Below, one piece after another: positions 53,643 through 64,000 of a stretch of 64,000 nt of DNA. Position numbers and translations under genes: made by a program. The DNA comes from Dirofilaria immitis (taxonomy: Eukaryota; Nematoda; Chromadorea; Rhabditida; Onchocercidae). Each line of letters begins with the position of its first letter. Position 1 is the first letter of the stretch. The DNA lies in contig JAKNDB010000018.1 in assembly GCA_024305405.1 (NCBI GenBank), forward strand, positions 310,001 through 374,000. The letters are read 5' to 3'. The notes beneath the pieces were generated by a model. That model was given only the letters and a program-made list of their open reading frames with translations, searched no databases and was not told where the DNA came from.

Positions 53643-54224
53643 ATGAAGAATTCAAGAAATGAATTGAATTATAATCAATCAATGACAAGAAAGCCTCGTA
53701 CTATCTATAATCTTTTATATAAGTCGATGAAAAATTATTTCCTTGAATTCAAACGAACAATTTCGGTGAATTTAAAAGATGCTCAACCTCATGCAGCCGA
53801 TGAAACAATCGAATTTCAATCGTGGACATTGTAAGTTTCCTTACCTATAAAAGGTCAAATCACCTTTGTTTCCTTACATATAAAAGGTCAAATCACCTTT
53901 ATTTCCTTACATATAAAAGGTCAAATCATCTTTCGCTATTTAGTCTTTATATATGAAAGGTCAAATTAAATTCTATTATTTATTGTTACTTTTAGTAAAC
54001 TAATAAATAACTTTTACAATTATACAATTTCCCTTTCAAAACTTTAATTTCAAGCTATTTCATTTTCAAAACTTTTCAAGTTTCGTTTCAGATCAGTGAT
54101 AGCTGCGATCATATTAACATTTGTATTTATTTGCTGCTTCATTCCACTTGTCTTATGCTTAGCATGCAAATTATGCAGCTTTTGTGCATGCACTGGATTC
54201 ACGGCATGTCTACAGCCAGGATAG
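53643..54224 (+). CDS. Small single-pass membrane protein with Cys-rich C-terminus, 106 aa
   Basis: Two exons, 53643-53830 and 54092-54224, joined in phase 2 with a strong donor (TT|GTAAGT) and acceptor (TTTCAG). ATG at 53643. The first 60 residues are basic and hydrophilic with no signal peptide. Exon 2 encodes a hydrophobic span (SVIAAIILTFVFICCFIPLV) followed by a short tail; eight Cys fall in the last 30 residues (LCLACKLCSFCACTGF). Such Cys clusters beside a membrane span are common palmitoylation sites, so a tail-anchored or C-terminally lipidated protein is a fair inference. I do not recognise the family. Confidence 0.65.
53836..53940. repeat. 33-base minisatellite inside the small membrane-protein intron
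   Basis: Three units starting TTTCCTTACATATAAAAGG and ending CAAATCACCTTTA/G, plus a degenerate fourth. It begins immediately after the exon 1 donor, within six bases of the splice site. Confidence 0.9.
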
Positions 54225-55178
54225 AAAATTATCGTAACCAAACTACCATAATCCACCGTAACCTCAAGGGGCAAATTATGATAGCCATAAGATTTTTCTA
54301 TTATGTTTGATAAAGTATTCAATCAAAACTGACGGAACGAAATAAAATATATAAGTGAGATGTCTTATATTTATGACTAACATTTGATTGAATAAATTAG
54401 CAAAATTGGCAATAATATTCTTAAAGTTGACCTTTCTAAAGCATATCACAAATTTGCTCTAATTTGCTTTATATGTAATAATCTGCGAAAAGAAATTGAT
54501 CTGTGCGATAAATTCCTCCCACAAATTATCGCTGAACATATTTCCTAGTAAATAAAAAAAAAGAAGATAATCAGTATACAAATTATAAGTTCGCTGGTCG
54601 GAATAATAGTTCGTAAATTTAGCAGCGAAAAAATGAAAAACTAAGGATGATTTTGAAGTTCTGCAAAATATTTCATATTCTCTATATCTTTTAAGTAAAT
54701 CAATTAATATGGATTATCGTCACAGTTTTATCTTTTAAGTCTAGGCGAATTGTTGAATGATTAAACATGCAAATCTTTTGTCTACCACTAACCAAGAAAT
54801 CTTTATTAGCTTCAATAAAAATTCCAATACACAGAAATTTCCACCGTTTTCAACAATCATTTACAAGATATGTTGTTTTTATAATAAGCTATATGAACCG
54901 AAAAGGTGAAGATATATATAAAATAGTCCACTATGAAAATTACTCAAAAGTTTCAAGTAACTTTTAGACAAAGTTCAGAAGATCCAATGATATATGAAAC
55001 TATAAATATCCATGGAAATCGCATTCATTTTTAAGGAAAATTTACCTATTTCGATGAAAAGCAAAACTCCCGTTTAATTTTACAATGATGATAGCAAACA
55101 AAAGCAAAAAGCAAAAATGAAAATTCTTTTAGATAACAAGTAAAATTGAACATTTTTTAAAAGATAACAAGCAATGCT
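54225..55178. other. Convergent intergenic region
   Basis: Between the 3' ends of the small membrane-protein gene and the REEP gene. A minus-strand open frame (54050-54322) overlaps the membrane-protein exon and is a shadow. Nothing else seen. Confidence 0.5.
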
Positions 55179-57827
55179 TCATTCACTTTTCTTTACCTTA
55201 TACTGCTTCATCAAAGCATCTATTTTTGTAATTGCTGGATCCAAAAATCGATCATACAAAACTAATGCACCGTATGTTTGTGGCAGATACAAGTAGAGCA
55301 TGAATAAAGCCTAAAAAAGATTTTATACATTGATAATTTTCCATGAGTGATCATACTATTCCCACAAAATAAAACATTGCAATATATGACATTAGATAGT
55401 TGAATTTCTGATTTTTTTTGAAATACTCTTGATTGTGCAACCATTACAATTTTACTATTTAGCTAAAATAAATGCGCTTGGATCATGATCTATTACTAAG
55501 AGTATGAAGCATTAATGACATATTTAGAATTTTGAAATATTCATTACTTCAAAAGTCTCAATTCATATGAGCATAAAAACTGATGTTTTGAAGTGGACAT
55601 GAACAGTTGGATAAGTTATATTTTGTACTACAAATGTTGCATTCTCTTAGGACTATTGTATCCTTACTAATGTTAACAAGCTTTATCTAGAAATTAAAAG
55701 TTCATCCGATTATAAGTTGAACTTTTTCCAATTATTTTTATGAAGAAATTCTGATTTGAGCAATATGATGACCTTAACGATCCAATAAACAGGAAAATAG
55801 CATAAAACCATTTCGGCAAAGAAATCAATAAATGAGAAAGCCGCGAATACTGTCCAATAAATAAGCCAATGCGTATCATCATCTTTTTGTGCCGTTCGAA
55901 TAGCCTACAAAATGATTTTTTTTTATTTCTTTCTTATATTTTATTTTCATTTTTATACTAAATTTTTAAGATAAAAAAATTTAAATGTTCTTGCCAATAA
56001 AATTTAACACTAATTCAAAACTGATTTAATAATGATTTAAAATCATTTTCTTCGTAAAAATACTAATTTGAAATCATTTTTTTCATTAAAAAAACCACTC
56101 AACGAATATTAAATTTGTCCCAAACTCTTTATAAACCTTTCATCATTTCAATCATTAAGTTGCATGTTTCCCAGCCTTCTCCAAAACATTCTCAAATCTG
56201 ATGACAATATTTCTGGAAGAAATGTAGCTTGCAATGGTATGAAATTAGCTCGCATAAAAACCGAAACATGAACCTAAGCTGTACCAGTTTAATACAACTT
56301 AAATTAATGATTACCTTGACAGAAGCGTATGCCGGATATGCGAAACCGATAAAATTACACACCAATTTAGCGAATGCTCCAAACACCATATACAATCCAA
56401 CAACACCAATGATAGCATAAACTATCTAAAATCTTTAAAAATTTTCAATCATAATATACTACATCGAGTAATGATAATCATTATAAGACATAATTTATGT
56501 CAACATGAATACAACAAAATTTATGTTTGCTAGAAATATGAAATGTCTATTTTCCAAAAAAAATATTACACTAACTAATGATATCTTTAGTCTATTTTCC
56601 AAAAAAAATATTACACTAACTAATGATATCTTTAACTTATAATGCTGATAACAATTTTAAGCGTCAAACGGACATTTAATTCTGTTATATCTATAACAAG
56701 ATTCTCAGTCACAGAGATTTCATTCAAGATGATAAGGTAATAGAAAACGTGAACATAACTAAACATATACAATTAAATATCAGTGCAAAATAAATAAAAC
56801 ATTCGGTAATAAGAAAAAATCATCAAAACAATTATCGATCGATATTTTAAGGAATAGATTTTACGGATTTAGCAGTGATCTGATTATCTGTAGTTTATTA
56901 TTAAATCAATTCAGTTGGACTATGGAAACTAACACAAGAGGATAGTCATCACCTAGGAAGAAAGCTATCAGGACGAGATACTTTTTTTTCTCAATCTTTA
57001 ACTGAATATTTTTTAAATTCAGAATGTGACTGTTCAAGTAGAGAGCTATCATCGGTTCACTGTCTTATTATTATTACATAAACTTTAAGGTGAAATGTAA
57101 GTACATAAAAAGTTATGAATTCTTAATTCGAAGTGATGTTTTTGAATATGTGATTTGATAAAAATTTAGGTAACTGAACAATGAGAAAGAATGAATTATG
57201 GACTATTATATAAAAACAAAAGATACTCGTGGACTGGGTCAAATGAAAATTCAGCGAAGAAGGATTATGATAATAATATATTTCGCTATGATTTTCATCT
57301 AATGCATAGCAGTTGTTGACTAATTCCAAATTCCTGTTTTAAATTTATGTAATGACTAGATAAACAACTTTATTCAACGTGATTTAAATAACTTGAGAGA
57401 TTTAAAGTTTTCTAAGGAGAGCTTACCTTATTATCGTTTTCCGTAAATAATATTAAACAAATAAATATCATATAATGTCTGAGAAATGTATGTTTTCTAC
57501 AAACTCTTCAGCATATTGAAAATCTAATTATTACTCACTATATTACAATATTATTGTCAGAAAAGATCAAACTAACTAATAATGTTAGAAAATTTAAAGA
57601 AAACGCTAAATGATTACTTATGAATATTTATCAAAAATTACCTTTTCTCGTTCCAAATGTGTCTTTTGTTCTATCTGTTGAAATGCCTGATCAACTACTT
57701 TATTGTCTTTTGGATGTAGCAAATTATGAAAAATTATTTTCAGATCATCCAGTGAATTAATTATTGTTCCCTTTATTTTTAACATTACTTTTTTCTCCGT
57801 CCATTGATCACCGCTTGCTGCTTCCAT
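55179..57827 (-). CDS. yop-1: REEP5/YOP-1-family ER-shaping protein, 186 aa
   Basis: Exons: 57827-57642, 56425-56315, 55904-55773, 55310-55179. Length 186 aa matches human REEP5 (189). The TB2/DP1/HVA22 domain is clear: CNFIGFAYPAYASVKAIR, then DDDTHWLIYWTVFAAFSFID, FPVYWIVKALFMLYLYLP and YGALVLYDRF. These form paired membrane hairpins that curve tubular ER. The N-terminal exon encodes an amphipathic, charged stretch ending HLEREK, in the place of the KLE/KTGV region of mammalian REEP5. I let the last exon run to TGA at 55181-55179, because a GTAAAG just before it could be a donor but no later exon fits and the length is already usual. No frame break is needed. Two introns are over 1 kb. Confidence 0.93.
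56545..56634. repeat. 46-base direct tandem duplication in REEP intron 1
   Basis: TCTATTTTCCAAAAAAAATA through ACTAATGATATCTTTA occurs twice head to tail and looks identical. Confidence 0.9.
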
Positions 57828-59428
57828 GGCTGGAATAAAAATTTATAGAAAAAACTTGAGAATATTCAAAAGGAAAAATCAATATTTCGAGAATTTCTTG
57901 AAGACATCATGATAAATTTCAAATAAAGTTGCGTAGGCTTTAAATATACCTGGGAATAATGTCTTTTCTAAATATTTCCATTTGAGTATACAAAAGAAAA
58001 TCTTTTGCAAATTTATGAATTTAAATTAAGATAAAACAAATAGTAGAAAAAAATTTACAAGCCAACTATCAAGTAATACGTATAATCGATTTCTCAAATG
58101 AGACAACTCTCGATAAAAATCCCATATGCTCCTTATTATACAGAAACAAAAAAATTAAATAAACAAAGAAGAAAGTAAACAATGTTTTAAATAACTTTAG
58201 AATTGACAAATAATGTTAATACTAAAAATAAATCTTAGCAAAATTCCAACAACGTTATCTATTCTTTACATATATAAACCTCAGGATAGTTTCTTATTTC
58301 TAAATTAATTAAACCTTCTACGATTGATAAATCTAAAATTTTTCTTCTAAAGCTAATTTAAGAATGCATGCAAAATTTAGGTGAATAATTGGAAATTATT
58401 TTCCTACGGATAAAAGCTATGACATAAAATTCCAATTTTAATTTCAAAACATATTTTTGAAGATATCATACAAATTTAACTTCTTTAAAACCACAAGAAT
58501 GATTCTTATCAAACGCTAAACCTTTTCTCGAAAAAATTCGATTATCAGTATCAGTACACTATTATTAATTTGTCAAATTATCTGCGAAAAGCGAACAGAA
58601 CCGTACTTTGATAATTTCAGTTGTTCGATACTATTATCAGTGATTTTATCAACAATTATTACAGTCATACGGATTAAGTAAAAAGTTGATCAGATACAAC
58701 TCTTTTCGTCTTACATATTTCTTTTTTATCACCAGATTAGCCAAATTAATTTTTCATCTTAAGCTCATAAGTTAAGCTGTTAACCATAGCCTCCGTATTA
58801 AATATTTAAGAAAGGAAAAAGAAATTCTAGAAGAAATTGAATCTACGAATATAGCACAAAAAATTTATCAGTAGTTTATCAAATGAAATAAGAACAGAAG
58901 CGCACTAAAGGATAAAAATAAAAATCAATTGATATTTGATATCAATTCATTTCTAATCATATAATGTCCAAATATTATAATTTTACATCATTTAATCAAT
59001 TGTTAATACGTTTTCAAATTGAATAAATAAATCTTCTTAATATTTATTCATATTATTATCTATGAAATTTTTCTAATTTATCTACTAATTATTAATTACT
59101 ACCAAATATCATTGATAAGGGATGATTAATATTAGAAGAGATATTAATGATGAAAAAAGATTGCATATAATTAAATAGTATTTTAAAAATAAAAAAAGGT
59201 ATAAAATGAATTCAAAAGTATTGAATAGCATCTAATCCAACTATTGATCCTATCAATAACCAATAATCAGTAATAATCACTACTATTAATTTCTTTAGTT
59301 AACAATTCAAATTTACAAAATGATATGATAAGCAATTGAAAGTGACAGCAATCAATAACAAACAACAACGACCCTTACGACCGACAAACATTAGATATAT
59401 CAAGCGACGATTATATATATATGTGTGT

Positions 59429-59473
59429 ATACATACATACATACATACATACATATACGCATACATACACATA
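59429..59473. repeat. (ACAT)n microsatellite
   Basis: About eight clean ACAT/CATA units, then a degenerate tail. Confidence 0.95.
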
Positions 59474-59669
59474 AACACAGATTACGCACATACACAACCA
59501 TATTTATTGTTCAAAATATATTATGCAAAATAGAGAGAGAGAGAGTAGAAAGAAGTTAGACAACATTGATAATGTAAAGATGACAACATCGTTCTATTTT
59601 CTTCTTCCACTAAATTTGAATAATTTCATCATATAAATAAGAAAAAGGTACACATACATGAAACATACG

Positions 59670-59691
59670 AACACACACACACACACACACA
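59670..59691. repeat. (AC)n microsatellite
   Basis: About eleven AC units flanked by irregular ACAT sequence. Confidence 0.95.
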
Positions 59692-59884
59692 TACATATAC
59701 ATTCATACACACATACATAAAGAAGTTGATGGCGTATAAAACAGTTGTGCCGGATCAACATATAAGTATTTGGGGTATAAAATTCCCGAGAAACAACGGA
59801 ATATCTAGGTAGTAGTTCACCTTTCGATGATTTGTAACAATATGCCATTAAATTTTTATTGCTAATTTTCCCATTTATAGAATT

Positions 59885-60300
59885 ATAAATAACAATATTT
59901 TCTTCTATTTATGAAACAAATGTTATTCTCGAATTTATCGAGAGAAATTTAATCAATCATAAATAGCTTCCTATACGAACGGTACCATGAAATACTCTCG
60001 TGCCGGCGTTATTTCGGGAAATCGAACTTAATAAAAATTTATCTAATCATAGCTTTCTTTGAGGTATGATAAATTGTTCCAAAAAAAAGAAAAATTTATA
60101 AATTGCAAATAGTTATATTTCCTTCCGCTAATGAAACAAATACTATTCTCGAATTTATTCTTCCTATACGGTACCATGAAATTCTCTCTCGTTGAATACG
60201 CTAATACAACAAGCGTTGTTACTTTCTCGTTATTACTGAAAAATTTTAACTAACCATAGCCTTCATCTATAATGCATTATAAAATGTTTAACAAAAAAAA
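59885..60300. repeat. Imperfect direct duplication, about 220-base period
   Basis: Shared blocks in the same order in both halves: ATGAAACAAAT(G/A)(T/C)TATTCT, TCGAATTTAT, CTTCCTATACG, GGTACCATGAAA, TAACCATAGC/TAATCATAGC and an A-rich end. Parts between the blocks have diverged or been lost. Confidence 0.75.
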
Positions 60301-61301
60301 AGAAAATCGAAAAGAGAATCCAAATGAAAGGATAAGCCTTCTTTATCCTTTTTAACGTAGAACAAGTTTTGAAAGCAAAAAAAACGAACTTCATGTTTTT
60401 AATTTCGATAAAATACGTATATGTACATATTTACGAGAATAAAAAAATCAATTCTTTGCATTGGCCAAATATATATAATAATGCATGTATTCATATATGT
60501 GTACATTAAGTACTCTTTAATAAAGTTTTAATGAAGCATTTGGCCGATACTGAATCAAAGAGATCTTAGTAATTGTGTCAAACATAGGCTATATCAAGTA
60601 ATTTGATAAGATCACAAATCAATCCTATGAATTACAAAAGCGAGTAATGTTGGTGATTTTTAGTTTGCCGAAAATTTCGGTAAGTTCAATCAGTGTGTAA
60701 ATTATTTTCGAATACTCCATTTTTGCAAGAGATTAATTCAAATTTCAAAATTCTATTTCGTTTTGAGCTGATTAAAAACGAAAATGTAGTATGATTTTAT
60801 AATTTGAGATCAGACCATTGAACACATTGAAAAAATACGATATACGAACATCAAAGTAAAAGTGAATATAAATAGTGAGGATGTTAGCGAAAAATTGTAG
60901 CTCAGTTATTAACAGCGGCGTCTTAAAACTTGAAAGAGACTAAAATTCGAGGCTCTAGTTAAGCCTACAACTACCTTTGTCCTTACATAATTATAATATG
61001 TACCATATATAAACGTAAAATTATTACCAAAAATTCAAAAGAATGAAAAGCGATAAAATAAAAGAAATGAATATTCAGTTTAGAATATTCGAATATTCTC
61101 CGCTGAACAATATTATGTATTCGCTTAACGGCCATTATTTGAACTGGGAGTTTATCAACTTTTATCTTACCCTTGGTTATCTAGTATGCATATGTAGTAG
61201 CAATCTCTAACACAACTGGTAATGCATGTGTTAAATTTTGAAGATTTGAAAATTGCAGAAAAAAAAACAATGTGGAATCAAAAAATAATTGGAATTTGTC
61301 T

Positions 61302-64000
61302 TTAACGGCACTCATTTGAGTTAATTATGTCAATAAGATCCTTTACATTTGGCGGTTCAAAGGTTCCAGTTCGATTACTTCTTCTTTGACGTCTGTTTCT
61401 GCCATCATCAGCAATATCATGACCAGCATCAGCACGCCGTTGTTGCAATCGTTGAGTACGAGCAATACGTGCTTCCGCTTTCTAAAATTCTGAATACATG
61501 ATAAAAAATCGATACATGATACAAACAGCCCACAGAGTATAAGATGAATAACTGAAATATCGAGTAAATGGTAAATGGCAACACTATACTGATGGACAGC
61601 ACCTTTTCTCTGATTACACCTACTATTAACAAATGTTTGACGGTAAAATCAATACGTTGAACGAATGAACAATCAACAGTGTTTCACAAAGTGCTGACAA
61701 TAAAGCTAAACAAAATCTTAATATAATATTATTTAAACTAACAATAAGCGAATCCTGGAATAGTTTAACTGCCTGGCATAGGATTTCAAGGATATTTTCC
61801 AAACTCAATTTCGAAGCGCAATAATATTCTTTCAAACGGTTCTCATTATGACGTACTTTTTGGATGCATCGTGCCAATTGTCCACATTTTGCTGTCGAAT
61901 CCTACAAGGAAAAAAAAGGATGCTCTCAAAGAGTTACTATTATCTAAACATAAAAAAGTGTTTGGGCAAGAAAAGAGGGAGTGCTATTTCCAAAGCTGAA
62001 ACAAATTTTTATATGAAATTTGCATACCATTATGACAGGTGAATAGAACGCATAAAGTTCGCTATCACCGCATTCTTGCAAATTTTTAATGACATCTCCA
62101 AAGAATGACGAAGTGATACTTCTGATTTCTCCAAATCATCAATCGAGTATTTCCTAAAAACTTATATTCTTTTTCTGTATAATGAAGACATTAAGGTCTT
62201 GAATAATGAGAGTAAAAAGATTACCTAGTTTAAGTAAACAAAGCCAAATAATTATTCCAAAAAGAAAAAGTTTTAAATATTTGATAATACATATTGCTCT
62301 CAGCGTAAATTCAAATTATTCATTGGTTCACTTATTTCGAAAATTATTGCAAACTTTAACATTCTTTTCTAATTTATTTTCGTATGCTTTTCATATCACC
62401 GCATTATAATTTAAATCATTTCTTTCGCAAAACATTTTACATCTATTATCAGAAAACACTAACTTTGCAGGCTCCAAAAATCCAAAACTTTCACAACAGT
62501 TCGCAGACTTTCATCAGCATATTCCGCTAAAACATCAACAAGCCGTGTATTAGATGCTGCACCATTTCCTTTTGTATTCAAAGCAGTTATTAATGATGAT
62601 AATGCAAATCCTGAGGCACCTGCTGCGAAAGTCGACTGAAAAAAACTTTCAGTGCAACGTAGACGCAAAATATTAGGAAATTCATTAGCTGTTGGCTGCT
62701 AAATTAGAAAAGAGCGTTTTTTGATATCAATTTTTTTTTTTAAATATAGCTATTACAATCAAGAGTAGTAGTTAATCAGGAAATTTTAGAGTTAGCAAGC
62801 AACTGGAAATTGTCTACTCAAAACAAATTATGTTCAAATACAATATTTCTATGTAACGGAAAACTATGATCGAAATATATATATATATATATATATACAA
62901 GGAACAAAATCAAAACATAAATAATATGGAGATATGTGATTTAATAAAATATAAATGGCATTAAGTCGAGTAATGAAGTAGAGAAACATGCTGCCTTTCA
63001 ATTTACAAAAAGGTAATCTACGACTCCACAGAATTTCTATTCATTTTTCTACTTTGGATTTTAACTTAACTGTAATGGAGTAAAAACAAACTTGATTCAA
63101 GAAATTTCCATACTGCAAACAGCGATGAAAAAAATGTTGATGGAGGCAGAGTTGTAAAGTTCATCGGTTGCGGTTATGAGCAGATGGGTGCAATCAAGTT
63201 GACGCGCAAGCTATAAATCAGAAAAAGTTATTCAAAAAGCATTTGTTTACTTGAGTTTTCAAATCATATTCCCGTAAATCGATATTTTTCAATTACGAAA
63301 TTTTCGAATGATTTTATAACAATATATTTTAAATTAGACCAATAACAAGTTCTGCAAAAATAAACTCACATCGCTCACAATATTGTCAGCAAGAACTTTC
63401 AATTCAATACGCAATTTCAGCGATGGTTTTCGTGCAATTAAGAAGCAAAATAATTCGGCATCTTTCAAATTATTAGCGGTCTCCATTTTTGCAAAATATG
63501 CAAGCTGTAAAATAATTTAATCTAATAACTTTCAATAGTCATTCCAAATAGAGAAGTGCATATTAGCGTAATTAAATAGAATATAAAACCTTTCGCATTA
63601 CATTATTTAATGGCAAACGGTAGAGTAATCAGTATATTCAATATAATTGTGCAATTTTCTGTACTGTATTTAACCATCAGATCAAAGTTTCTTTTTCTTA
63701 TATATTTTTTTCATATAATTTTTTTATCTTTTTCTTCTTTTGTTCAGTTAGTGATAATTACTAACTATCATAGAGAAGTTTAGTTGCGTATTCATTCAAC
63801 CAACAACTAATGAAAATAGATCCTAATCTTCTAGAGAAAAACAAATCAAAAAAAAAAACTAATACAAATCATCTATTTCTTTTCCTAAAATACGAAAAAA
63901 AAATAGAGTTACTATTATTACAGCAAACGTTCTGCTGAAAAAATTCAAATTCATGCAAAAAGCAACCTCATCGGGAGACGGAAAGTGTTTTAAAAGAGAT
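61302..64000 (-). CDS. Formin, C-terminal FH2-domain part (5' end beyond window)
   Basis: Exons: beyond 64000 to 63967, 63504-63370, 63210-63092, 62698-62464, 62153-62028, 61901-61743, 61481-61302 (stop TAA). The string of FH2 landmarks is in order: LLKHFPSPDE, NLKDAELFCFLIARKPSLKL, LQYGNFLNQ (the GNYLN signature), GFALSSLITALNTK, then the coiled C-terminal helices up to FQDSLI. FH2 dimers nucleate and cap growing actin filaments. After FH2 comes a tail of 60 residues rich in Arg (RTQRLQQRRADAG) that could act as a DAD-like basic segment; subfamily not resolved. Three run-length breaks: A7 63128-63134, T5 62083-62087, and an A missing at the 62464/62153 exon junction. Read literally the frame ends just at the GNYLN core, which is unlikely for a functional formin. 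Confidence 0.88.
62875..62897. repeat. (AT)n microsatellite in formin intron
   Basis: About eleven AT units between formin exons 63210-63092 and 62698-62464. Confidence 0.9.

Larger units (their letters stand above)
57828..61301. other. Intergenic region between REEP gene and formin
   Basis: It holds the REEP 5' flank and the formin 3' flank. AT-rich, with microsatellites near 59.4-59.7 kb, an imperfect 200-base direct duplication at about 59900-60300 and a tRNA-like A/B-box pair near 60.9 kb. No supported protein gene; open frames at 59336-59533 and 59594-59848 are translations of the microsatellites. Confidence 0.5.

Noticed and set aside
54050..54322. 90-codon minus-strand open frame
   Set aside because: It is the antisense shadow of the membrane-protein exon 54092-54224, whose splice sites and membrane span are convincing.
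59336..59848. Two open frames made of Tyr-Ile-His or Cys-Val repeats
   Set aside because: They are translations of the ACAT and AC microsatellites.
61600..61623. Possible microexon between the last two formin exons
   Set aside because: None of its possible boundaries keeps phase, while direct joining of 61743 to 61481 gives a natural FH2 end.
1..64000. Transfers from a Wolbachia endosymbiont
   Set aside because: I looked for long intron-free bacterial-type frames or rRNA and saw none; short fragments cannot be excluded by eye.

Overview
The window looks like nuclear DNA of a nematode, most likely a spirurid or filarial worm. The DNA is very AT-rich, genes have many small exons split by GT-AG introns of about 100 bp to more than 2 kb, and the proteins are animal families, some with a worm-like form. 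I see no bacterial operons, CRISPR, plasmid parts or Wolbachia-like blocks. The species assignment is inference.

Layout, left to right. The N-terminal half of a casein-kinase-1-like kinase on the minus strand (225-2267, running off the left edge). A gene-poor stretch of 6.6 kb with weak plus-strand candidates (a possible three-exon gene at 4050-5303, a 51-residue secreted ORF at 5669-5824) and minisatellites. A 28-exon minus-strand EDRF1-family gene (8875-19124, about 1378 aa). A minus-strand SH2 protein (21224-23931, 278 aa). A plus-strand tandem CCCH zinc-finger protein of the TIS11/POS-1/MEX type (25721-28974, about 377 aa). A minus-strand receptor tyrosine kinase with a fibronectin-III-like ectodomain (31844-44078, about 932 aa). 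A plus-strand F-box protein (48945-50381, 229 aa). A plus-strand small single-pass membrane protein with a Cys-rich tail (53643-54224, 106 aa). A minus-strand REEP5/YOP-1 gene (55179-57827, 186 aa). The C-terminal FH2 part of a formin, minus strand, running off the right edge (61302-64000).

Exons were assembled by hand from conserved motifs, splice sites and phase continuity; every chain below closes in phase. The genes are unrelated in function (signalling, RNA binding, ER shaping, actin assembly, ubiquitin ligase substrate choice) and I see no functional cluster.

The most striking signal is that five of the genes (CK1-like, EDRF1, CCCH, receptor kinase, formin) can only be read through if single bases are gained or lost, nearly always inside mononucleotide runs. 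I count about 16 such places, roughly 12 of them one base short. The simplest reading is uncorrected homopolymer error in the assembly. Pseudogenisation of five conserved genes at once is unlikely, and homopolymer RNA editing is a remote but testable alternative. Gene predictions made automatically on this sequence will be badly fragmented.
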